Assembly: GCA_044507115.1 (NCBI GenBank)
Contig: JBIQJZ010000001.1
Location: forward strand, 1 to 41,108
Origin: Chryseosolibacter sp044507115
GTDB lineage: Bacteria; Bacteroidota; Bacteroidia; Cytophagales; Cyclobacteriaceae
Reading direction: 5' to 3'
Length of the DNA stretch: 41,108 nt
Shown here: positions 16,581 to 24,358 of the stretch, one piece after another
Layout: every line of letters starts with the position of its first letter
Numbering within the stretch: the stretch's first letter is position 1
Program-made: the position numbers and the translations under genes
Notes under the pieces: model-generated
Database searches by the model: none
The model's input: only the letters and a program-made list of their open reading frames with translations
Told to the model about the DNA's origin: nothing

Positions 16581-18820
16581 ATGGAAAAGGAAAACATTGC
16601 CCGGTGGATAGAGCAGATTTCCCGGGAACTCTCATTACAGCAGAAATTTGTTAATGCAGTGGCCGAGCTTCTCTTGGAAGGAGCCACGATCCCATTTATC
16701 TCCAGATACCGGAAAGAGTTGACCGGTAGTATGGATGAGGTGATGGTTGCAAACGTTCGCGACCGCCTTGAACAATTGCGGGAACTTGATAAGCGAAGGG
16801 AAGCGGTTATTTCATCGATTGAAAAACAGGGAAAACTGACANNNNNNNNNNGCTTGCAGAACTAGAGGATATTTACCTGCCGTTCAAGCCGAAACGCAAG
16901 ACCAGAGCATCAGTCGCCAAGGAGAAAGGGCTGGAGCCACTCGCGCAACAGCTGTTTGACCAGGAGAAGTTCGACGTTCTTCAAATCGCAGGTTCATTTG
17001 TCGACAGCGAGAAAGGCGTCGGAACACCGGAAGAGGCACTGGATGGTGCACGCGACATCATCGCGGAATGGGTCAGCGAAAATCCCGATGCGCGAAAAAA
17101 GATTCGCGAGCTTTTCTGGAAAGAAGGCATTATCGAAGCACGGGTGATGAAGGGTAAGGAAGCCGAAGGGGTCAAGTACAAGGACTACTTTGAGTGGAGT
17201 GAACCGATTGCAAAGACACCCTCGCACCGACTCCTCGCCTTGCGCCGCGGCGAAAAGGAAAGTATTCTCGCCCTTGACATTTTCCCACCGGAAGACAATG
17301 CTATCGCGCTCCTGGAGCGTCAATTCGTCCGGTCGGAAAACGCCGCTGCCGAACAAGTACGGCTGGCGATCCGCGATTGTTACAAGCGCCTGCTGCGTCC
17401 GTCACTCGAGACGGAAATACGGATGGAGTCGAAGATCAAAGCCGATGAAGAAGCAATCAAAGTCTTTGCCTCTAATCTTAAAGAGCTCCTGCTTTCCGCA
17501 CCCCTTGGACAGAAGAACGTATTGGCCCTTGACCCCGGTTTCCGCACTGGCTGTAAACTGGTCTGCCTGGACCGCCAGGGTAAGCTCCTCCATTTCGAGG
17601 CTATCTATCCCAACGAACCGCAGAAAGAGATTGCAAGATCCGGCGCGATCGTGAAGTCGCTGGTCGAAAAATTTGACATCGAGGCGATTGCCATTGGTAA
17701 CGGTACGGCTAGTCGCGAGACCGAATCATTTGTTCGTGGTATCGGCCTGGATAATCGCATCGTAATCGCCATGGTCAATGAGAGCGGTGCGTCTGTATAC
17801 TCGGCGTCCGACGTCGCGCGTGAAGAGTTCCCCGACAAGGATGTTACCGTTCGCGGTGCTGTGTCAATCGGTAGGCGCCTGATGGATCCCTTGGCCGAGC
17901 TTGTGAAAATTGATCCTAAATCCATTGGCGTCGGACAATACCAGCATGATGTCGATCAAATCAAACTCAAACAGGGTCTGGACGACGTCGTGATGAGTTG
18001 TGTGAACTCGGTTGGTGTGGAGATCAACACCGCCAGCAAGGAGTTGTTGTCATACGTTTCCGGGCTCAGTCCCTCACTCGCGAGGAACATTGTGGAATAC
18101 CGCAATCAGAATGGTCCGTTCCCTGATCGGCAGAGTTTGATGCAGGTTCCACGTCTTGGCGAAAAAGTGTTCGAGCAAGCTGCGGGCTTCCTGCGCATCT
18201 ACGATGCGGCCAATCCCCTCGACGCCAGCGCTGTTCACCCCGAGAGTTATCCTATCGTAGAGAAGATGGCTCACGATATCGGTTGCGGCGTTCAGGATCT
18301 CATGAGCAAGGCCGAGTTGAGAAAGCAACTCGACCTGAACAAGTACATAACCGAGAAAGTGGGATTGCCCACACTCACGGATATTCTCACCGAGTTGGAA
18401 AAACCCGGTCGCGATCCGCGTGACACATTTGAAATTTTCACATTCACCGAGGGGGTTAACGCCATCAGCGACCTGAAAGTCGGAATGAAACTCCCTGGCA
18501 TTATCACCAACGTCACAAACTTCGGCGCATTTGTCGACATCGGCGTTCACCAGGATGGACTGGTTCACATCAGCCATCTCTCCGATCGCTTTGTGAAGGA
18601 TCCGAAAGAAGCAGTTACGGTACAGCAAAAAGTCATGGTCACCGTCGTTGAAGTCGATGTTCCGCGGAAGCGAATAGGACTATCGATGAAAAGCGATCCA
18701 TTTGCCGAAGCACCGGCACCTCAGGCGAAATCCGGCAAGCCAAAGAGCAGCAAGCCCCGCGAAAAAGAACTAAGCATGGAAGAGAAACTCGCCATGCTGG
18801 TGAAGAAGTTCAAGTCGTGA
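16581..18820 (+). CDS. tex: Tex-family RNA-binding transcription accessory protein (interrupted by an assembly gap)
   Basis: Tex is a conserved multidomain nucleic-acid-binding protein linked to transcription. The first 87 codons encode the N-terminal helical domain (ISRELSLQQKFVNAVAELL, IPFISRYRKELTGSMDE). Ten N follow, and the second part resumes at ELEDIYLPFKPKRKTRA in a frame that does not match a 10-base gap. By family comparison about 10-12 residues are missing. The rest contains the YqgF/RNase H-like domain (VLALDPGFRTGCKLVCLD), helix-hairpin-helix segments (NTASKELLSYVSGLSPSLARNI), and a C-terminal S1 domain (GMKLPGIITNVTNFGAFVDIG). The whole protein would be about 755 residues, as expected. 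The tail is Lys/Ser/Pro-rich. Confidence 0.93.
16842..16851. other. Assembly gap (10 N) inside tex
   Basis: Ten N interrupt tex. Both flanks are normal Tex sequence. The second part is in a frame requiring a missing length of 2 modulo 3, so the N count is a placeholder and not the real length. Confidence 0.95.
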
Positions 18821-18847
18821 GCACCGCCACGCGTCGGAGCGTTGCCT

Positions 18848-18878
18848 GATCAAATCCATGGGACTACTGGATTTGATC
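18848..18878. terminator. Perfect stem-loop between tex and pgi
   Basis: Arms of 11 bases (GATCAAATCCA/TGGATTTGATC) flank a 9-base loop, 27 nt after the tex stop and 64 nt before pgi. There is no T tract. It may be a factor-assisted terminator or an RNA-stabilising hairpin. Confidence 0.5.
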
Positions 18879-18942
18879 CCGTGTCTCAATTTGCGATATT
18901 GACGAGCCTAAATCCTAACCACTCACTCTCACTACTGATCCT

Positions 18943-20595
18943 ATGTTTCCATCCATCAACCCTACCGATACCACCTCGTGGAGAAACCTTGAAATGCTTT
19001 TCCTCACCATGCAGGCCACGCACATGCGCGAGCTGTTTGAAGAGGATCCGGAACGTTTCAAGACATTCAGCGCACAGTTTGAGGATATCCTGGTCGATTA
19101 CTCGAAAAATCTAGTCAATGAAGAAGTAATGCGCTTGCTCTTTGCGCTTGCCCGGGAAATAGATCTCGATGCAGCGATTCATGCGATGTTCACCGGCGCG
19201 AAGATAAACCGCACCGAAAACCGTTCGGTTCTGCACATCGCGTTGCGAAATCGCTCCAATACACCGGTGAATGTGGATGGCGAAGATATCATGCCAGAAG
19301 TGAACCGCGTACTTGAGCAGATGAATGTTTTCGGCACCAGCGTCAGGAACGGCGACTGGAAAGGGTATACCGGCAAACGCATTAAGTCCATTGTCAACAT
19401 CGGGATCGGAGGTTCGGACCTTGGTCCTGTTATGGTAACGGAAGCGCTGCGACCGTACTGGGGGGAGATCACACCGTATTTCGTGTCAAACGTAGACGGC
19501 ACTCACATCGCAGAAACACTGAAGAAGGTTGATCCGGAAACCACCCTTTTCATCATCGCCTCAAAGACGTTTACGACGCAGGAGACGATGACGAATGCCG
19601 AGTCGGCACGCGCCTGGTTTCTCGAAAAGACGGGGAACCAAGGTGAAGTAGCGCGGCATTTCGTGGCTGTCTCGACAAACCGTGAAGCAGTAACTGCCTT
19701 CGGTATTTCTCCAGAGAACATGTTCGCGTTCTGGGATTGGGTCGGCGGTCGTTATTCGCTCTGGTCTTCTATCGGATTATCTATCGTCTGCACCATTGGG
19801 TACGAAAATTTCGTCAAGTTGCTGGAGGGTGCGCACGCGATGGACAAACACTTCAGGGAAACACCGTTTGAGCAAAATATTCCCGTTATTCTCGCGTTGA
19901 TTGGAATCTGGTACAACAATTTCTTTGGAGCCGCTTCCGAAGCAATCCTTCCCTATGACCAGTACCTACACCGGTTCGCTGCGTACTTTCAACAGGCGAA
20001 CATGGAGAGCAATGGAAAATCAGTTGATCGCAACGGACAACCTGTGGGCTACCAGACCGGTCCCATCATCTGGGGTGAACCTGGCACGAACGGTCAGCAC
20101 GCGTTCTACCAACTGATACATCAGGGAACAAAGTTGATTCCATGCGACTTTATCGCACCTGCAGTCAGCCATAACACGGTCTCCGATCATCATCAAAAGC
20201 TGCTGTCCAATTTCTTTGCACAAACCGAAGCGTTGATGCTCGGAAAGACAGCAGAACAGGTGCAGAATGAACTTGAGGCAACGGGGATGTCGCCAGACGA
20301 TATTGCATTTCACACGCCGTTCCGAGTGTTCGAAGGGAATCGTCCCAGTAATACCATCTTATTCCGGCAACTTACTCCGCGTACGCTCGGCTCTCTCATT
20401 GCTATGTATGAACATAAGATTTTTGTTCAGGGAGTCGTCTGGAACATCTTCAGTTTTGATCAATGGGGAGTAGAACTCGGGAAGGTTCTCGCGAAGAGAA
20501 TACTGCCGGAACTACAGGATGCCACGCCAATTGACGCGCACGACGTTTCGACAAACGGCCTTATCAACTATTTCAAACGTTTGAAGTTTAGCTGA
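18943..20595 (+). CDS. pgi: Glucose-6-phosphate isomerase
   Basis: Interconverts glucose 6-phosphate and fructose 6-phosphate in the cytosol. The 550-residue product has the normal long-form PGI length. Motifs: NIGIGGSDLGPVMVTEAL (about 151-168) and IIASKTFTTQETMTNA (about 202-217) for phosphate binding, GGRYSLWSSIGL (about 267-278), the active-site region IWGEPGTNGQHAFYQLIHQGT, and the C-terminal QWGVELGKVLAKRI signature. It is the first gene of a glycolytic run with pfkA and a ROK sugar kinase. A promoter-like box separates it from pfkA, so the three need not be one transcript. Confidence 0.97.
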   Translation: MFPSINPTDTTSWRNLEMLFLTMQATHMRELFEEDPERFKTFSAQFEDILVDYSKNLVNEEVMRLLFALAREIDLDAAIHAMFTGAKINRTENRSVLHIALRNRSNTPVNVDGEDIMPEVNRVLEQMNVFGTSVRNGDWKGYTGKRIKSIVNIGIGGSDLGPVMVTEALRPYWGEITPYFVSNVDGTHIAETLKKVDPETTLFIIASKTFTTQETMTNAESARAWFLEKTGNQGEVARHFVAVSTNREAVTAFGISPENMFAFWDWVGGRYSLWSSIGLSIVCTIGYENFVKLLEGAHAMDKHFRETPFEQNIPVILALIGIWYNNFFGAASEAILPYDQYLHRFAAYFQQANMESNGKSVDRNGQPVGYQTGPIIWGEPGTNGQHAFYQLIHQGTKLIPCDFIAPAVSHNTVSDHHQKLLSNFFAQTEALMLGKTAEQVQNELEATGMSPDDIAFHTPFRVFEGNRPSNTILFRQLTPRTLGSLIAMYEHKIFVQGVVWNIFSFDQWGVELGKVLAKRILPELQDATPIDAHDVSTNGLINYFKRLKFS

Positions 20596-20629
20596 TTCAA
20601 ATGTTTATGGTAAAGTGAAATACAAAGGG

Positions 20630-20637
20630 TAATTTTG
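20630..20637 (+). promoter_or_regulatory. Candidate pfkA promoter (-7 box)
   Basis: TAATTTTG matches TAnnTTTG exactly, 19 nt before the pfkA ATG. The upstream -33 element is weak (TTTATGG at about the right distance). Confidence 0.5.
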
Positions 20638-20656
20638 GCGAATTTTAAGTAGATCA

Positions 20657-21643
20657 ATGGATAGCAAAATTGGTAAGATCGGCGTGTTCACTTCAGGAGG
20701 CGATGCTCCGGGAATGAACGCCGCCATTCGTGCAGTTGTTCGTGCATGCGCTTATTACAAGAAAGATGCTTATGGCATTATGCGTGGTTACGAAGGAATG
20801 ATCGAAGGAGATTTTGTGCGGCTTGGCCCCCGGTCGGTAGGTAATATCATTCAGCGCGGCGGGACGATTCTCAAGACTGCGCGAAGCGAGGAGTTCCGTA
20901 CACCAGAAGGCAGGAAACGCGCATATGACAACCTGATGAAAGAAGGGATCGACGCCCTCGTTGCTATTGGTGGCGATGGAACATTTACAGGACTACACAC
21001 ATTCTCAGAAGAGTACTCTATTCCGGCTGTTTGTATTCCTGGTACGATTGACAACGATCTTCCCGGAACTGACTATACAATTGGTTACGATACGGCAACG
21101 AATACAGCAGTAGAAGCAATAGACAAGATTCGCGATACGGCATTATCACACAATCGGCTGTTCTTCATAGAGGTAATGGGACGAAATTCCGGGTACATCG
21201 CGATGAACAGCGGCATCGCCGGTGGTGCAACTGCGATCATCCTTCCGGAAGAGAATACGACGTTCGATCAGCTGTTCGCCATTCTCGGCGCCGAAAAAGA
21301 GACGAGCAAGAAGTCGAACCTGGTTGTGGTAGCAGAGGGCTCGAAAATTGGTGACGCAAATACACTGGCGAAGCGTGTCGCTGAAAGGTCTTCGTATTTC
21401 GACATTAAGGTGACGATTCTCGGCCATTTGCAACGCGGAGGAACGCCGACATACTTCGACCGCGTGTTGGCCAGCAAACTGGGCATCGCTGCGGTAGAAG
21501 GTTTACTAAAGGGCGAGAGTGATGTAATGGTAGGTATGAAGGACAACAAGATTGTGTACAACAGTTTTAGCACTATCAAAGAATCGGGTTATCACGAAAT
21601 CGACTCGGAATCGCTGCGGATCGCCAAAATTCTTTCCATCTAA
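20657..21643 (+). CDS. pfkA: 6-phosphofructokinase
   Basis: Phosphorylates fructose 6-phosphate to fructose 1,6-bisphosphate. The 328-residue product is of the bacterial PfkA group. It has TSGGDAPGMNAAIRA (13-27), IGGDGTFTGLHTF with the GGDGT motif of ATP-dependent enzymes, the PGTIDNDLPGTDYTIGYDTA catalytic segment (Asp acting as base), and IEVMGRNSGYIA for substrate binding. The GHLQRGGTPTYFDR block near the C-terminus completes the fructose 6-phosphate site. It is followed 14 nt later by a ROK kinase gene, so the two are almost certainly cotranscribed. Confidence 0.97.
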   Translation: MDSKIGKIGVFTSGGDAPGMNAAIRAVVRACAYYKKDAYGIMRGYEGMIEGDFVRLGPRSVGNIIQRGGTILKTARSEEFRTPEGRKRAYDNLMKEGIDALVAIGGDGTFTGLHTFSEEYSIPAVCIPGTIDNDLPGTDYTIGYDTATNTAVEAIDKIRDTALSHNRLFFIEVMGRNSGYIAMNSGIAGGATAIILPEENTTFDQLFAILGAEKETSKKSNLVVVAEGSKIGDANTLAKRVAERSSYFDIKVTILGHLQRGGTPTYFDRVLASKLGIAAVEGLLKGESDVMVGMKDNKIVYNSFSTIKESGYHEIDSESLRIAKILSI

Positions 21644-21657
21644 AAACTGCACCCCTC

Positions 21658-22668
21658 ATGAAGGAGTTAACAATAGGAATCGATATCGGCGGTACAAATA
21701 CAAAATACGGTATTGTAAACCGCGAAGGCCAGGTCGTGTTTCAGGGAAGCATCAAAACTACGAAATACGAAGAGTTCCGCGATTATTTCAAAGGTCTTGC
21801 CCAGGCGCTTCGCGATGCCATGGCGCAGATTGAGATGGAACACAAAATCCTGGGGATCGGCGTGGGGGCAGCCAACGGGAATTACTACAAGGGAACAATC
21901 GAGCGTGCGACTAACCTACCGTGGAAGGGAATCATACCACTTGCCGATATGTTGAAGGAAGAATTCCAGATTCCGGCCATTATCACAAACGACGCTAACG
22001 CAGCTGCTGTTGGCGAAATGGTTTACGGATCTGCGAAAGGAATGAGAGATTTTATTGTCATTACTCTCGGCACTGGGCTTGGCAGCGGATTCGTCAGCAA
22101 CGGCCAGCTTCTCAACGGCAAACATGGTATCGCAGGGGAAGTGGGTCACACCAGCGTGAACCCGGCAGGACGCCATTGCAATTGCGGCAAGCGCGGTTGC
22201 CTGGAGACATATGTATCTGCCACTGGGATCCGGCGCACGGTCTATAAGCTGCTGGCGGATCACTTGGAGGATAGTGAGTTGCGCGGCATCAGCTTCGATA
22301 ACCTGAACACTAAGATGATCACTGATGCAGCTGTCAGAGGTGACGTCGTGGCACTAGCTGCCTTTGAATACACCGGCCGCATACTTGGAATGAAACTCGC
22401 GGAGACCGTTGTACATACCGACCCGGAAGCCATATTCCTCTTCGGCGGCTTGTCACTCGCCGGTGACCTTATCTTCAAACCTACGATCCGTCACATGGAA
22501 GCGAATTTGATGCCGCTGTTTCGTGGAAAGGTGAAAGTACTTCCTTCCGGCCTACAGAATCAAGCGGCCCCGATTCTCGGCGCCAGCAGCCTGGTATGGA
22601 ATTTTCTCGACAACGAACACACCGCTCACACGCCAGCACATCCCGCACAAGCGGTTCCGCACGAATAG
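21658..22668 (+). CDS. ROK-family glucokinase-like sugar kinase
   Basis: A 336-residue ROK kinase, most likely glucokinase given its place behind pgi and pfkA. ATP-binding DIGGTNTKYG is at residues 9-18, the catalytic Asp at about 112 in TNDANAAAVGE, and GTGLGSGF at 138-145. The ROK zinc site is formed by His164 in GEVGHTS and the cysteines of CNCGKRGC (174-181). The final residues are His/Ala/Pro-rich. The zinc motif marks it as a kinase of the ROK branch without a DNA-binding N-terminus, so it is not a repressor. Fructose or N-acetylmannosamine kinase activity cannot be excluded from sequence. Confidence 0.9.
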   Translation: MKELTIGIDIGGTNTKYGIVNREGQVVFQGSIKTTKYEEFRDYFKGLAQALRDAMAQIEMEHKILGIGVGAANGNYYKGTIERATNLPWKGIIPLADMLKEEFQIPAIITNDANAAAVGEMVYGSAKGMRDFIVITLGTGLGSGFVSNGQLLNGKHGIAGEVGHTSVNPAGRHCNCGKRGCLETYVSATGIRRTVYKLLADHLEDSELRGISFDNLNTKMITDAAVRGDVVALAAFEYTGRILGMKLAETVVHTDPEAIFLFGGLSLAGDLIFKPTIRHMEANLMPLFRGKVKVLPSGLQNQAAPILGASSLVWNFLDNEHTAHTPAHPAQAVPHE

Positions 22669-22763
22669 CGGTAACGAATTTCCTACGTCAAACAGGCATA
22701 GTTTTTTTCAATCCCTGTTGGTTGAAGCGGCTCTCTTCGCGCTTTGCGACAGACCCACAGACT

Positions 22764-24350
22764 ATGAAATCCATCCTGACGATTGCTCTTGCGTTCTTAC
22801 TGGCGATCCCGGCATTGTCGCAGCCCAACCGAAAGCCGGTCATCACCGGTCAGCAGGAACTGAGCGTGGATGAGGACAAAAGTATCGTCATCCTGATGAG
22901 TTACCTGATCGTCGTGGACCCTGATAACTGGCTTTATCCTTGGGGATTCACGATGAAGCTTCACCCAGGAGCTAACTACACCCTGCAAGACCATGTAGTT
23001 ACACCGGCACCCAATTTCAATGGCACCTTGACGGTTAAAGTAACGGTCAACGATGGCAAATCGAACAGCAATCCGTTCAACATGCGAATAACAGTGAACC
23101 CGGTTAACGACATGCCAGTAGTCACCGGACACTCCGACCTCTCCATCAGCGAGGATCAGACAATTGCAGTCGGACTTGGACATCTCACGGTTGTAGATCC
23201 TGACAACAATTACCCGGCTGACTTTACACTCACGGTGCACAGTGGCAACAACTACTCGACCAACGGGAATATCGTCACACCTAAACCCGGATTCACGGGG
23301 ACGCTATTGATAAATGTCTCCGTTAATGATGGGACGGTTAGTTCCGATGTGTTCGCTCTACCCGTCTCCGTCAAAGCAATCGACCGGATTCCCCGGATCG
23401 TTGGACAATCAAAGCTCGAAATAGCTGAAGAAGAATCGTTGACCATACTCCTCTCCCACCTCGATGTCGTCGACGAGGACAATGACTACCCGACGGGATT
23501 TACGCTTACTGTCGCACCCGGACAAAATTATTTGGTGGAGGGCAACACCGTTACCGGCGCCAGCGATTTTTCGGGAACACTCACTGTTCCCGTCACTGTC
23601 AGCGACGGAACAAACACCAGCGCACCATTCAACTTGCTCGTAATCGTCACACCGGTCAACGATGCCCCCGTTGTGACGGAGTTGGAGACAGATCCAATCC
23701 TCTACAACTCGACTTCAGGGATGGCTCTCATCACTGAAACGTTGAGGATACAGGAACCCGATGGTGATAGCATTGCATTCGCGGAAATTGCAATTGAGTT
23801 GGAGACATATCAGATGAACGTTGACCAGCTCGTTTATACACCTGCACCGGGACACGCAGGCATCACTGGAACGTTCGATACTGAGACTGGCGTACTAGTG
23901 CTCTCCGGCCCCGCGTCACCCGAGAGATTTGAATCTGCTATACGTTCAGTTCAGTACGAACGCGTCAGTCCGTCGAACCGAATCAGGAAGGCAATCTCGA
24001 TTGTTGTCCATGATGGCGAGCTCGCCAGCGAGCCAGTCGTACGAGAAGTTCTGTTTGGCAAGGTTGTCGTGGGACTGGACATCCCGTCGGGCTTCACTCC
24101 CAATGGGGACCAGGCGAACGATACGTGGGTGATCATACCTTCTTCGGAAGAAGAGATGTATTCGCAGGCACGCGTGCGTATCTATAACCAAAACGGTATT
24201 CTTGTATATGAGACAGTCGGGTTCAATGATGCCTGGGACGGCACCTTCAAAGGCAGAACACTTCCGGCGGGAACCTACTTTTATACAATCGAACTGAACA
24301 TTGATTCCCCGGAGGGTTATCTCAAAGGCGTAGTGACACTTTTGAGATGA
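22764..24350 (+). CDS. Secreted cadherin/Ig-like repeat protein with gliding-motility (T9SS type B) C-terminal domain
   Basis: A 528-residue exported protein. A signal peptide covers about residues 1-19 (MKSILTIALAFLLAIPALS). Three tandem repeats of about 100 residues follow (near 25-120, 122-220 and 222-320), each with a DEDxSIxxxLSxLxVVDPDN-like block and an NPVNDxPVVT-type junction resembling cadherin-like tandem domains. A divergent fourth domain follows. The last 90 residues (IPSGFTPNGDQANDTWVI, then AGTYFYTIEL) are the gliding-motility-associated C-terminal domain that directs type IX secretion and cell-surface attachment. The Asp/Asn-rich repeats suggest calcium binding. Adhesion is likely but not shown. 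I chose the ATG giving the signal peptide; the longer frame overlaps the ROK kinase gene. Confidence 0.88.
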   Translation: MKSILTIALAFLLAIPALSQPNRKPVITGQQELSVDEDKSIVILMSYLIVVDPDNWLYPWGFTMKLHPGANYTLQDHVVTPAPNFNGTLTVKVTVNDGKSNSNPFNMRITVNPVNDMPVVTGHSDLSISEDQTIAVGLGHLTVVDPDNNYPADFTLTVHSGNNYSTNGNIVTPKPGFTGTLLINVSVNDGTVSSDVFALPVSVKAIDRIPRIVGQSKLEIAEEESLTILLSHLDVVDEDNDYPTGFTLTVAPGQNYLVEGNTVTGASDFSGTLTVPVTVSDGTNTSAPFNLLVIVTPVNDAPVVTELETDPILYNSTSGMALITETLRIQEPDGDSIAFAEIAIELETYQMNVDQLVYTPAPGHAGITGTFDTETGVLVLSGPASPERFESAIRSVQYERVSPSNRIRKAISIVVHDGELASEPVVREVLFGKVVVGLDIPSGFTPNGDQANDTWVIIPSSEEEMYSQARVRIYNQNGILVYETVGFNDAWDGTFKGRTLPAGTYFYTIELNIDSPEGYLKGVVTLLR

Positions 24351-24358
24351 TGTGAAAT

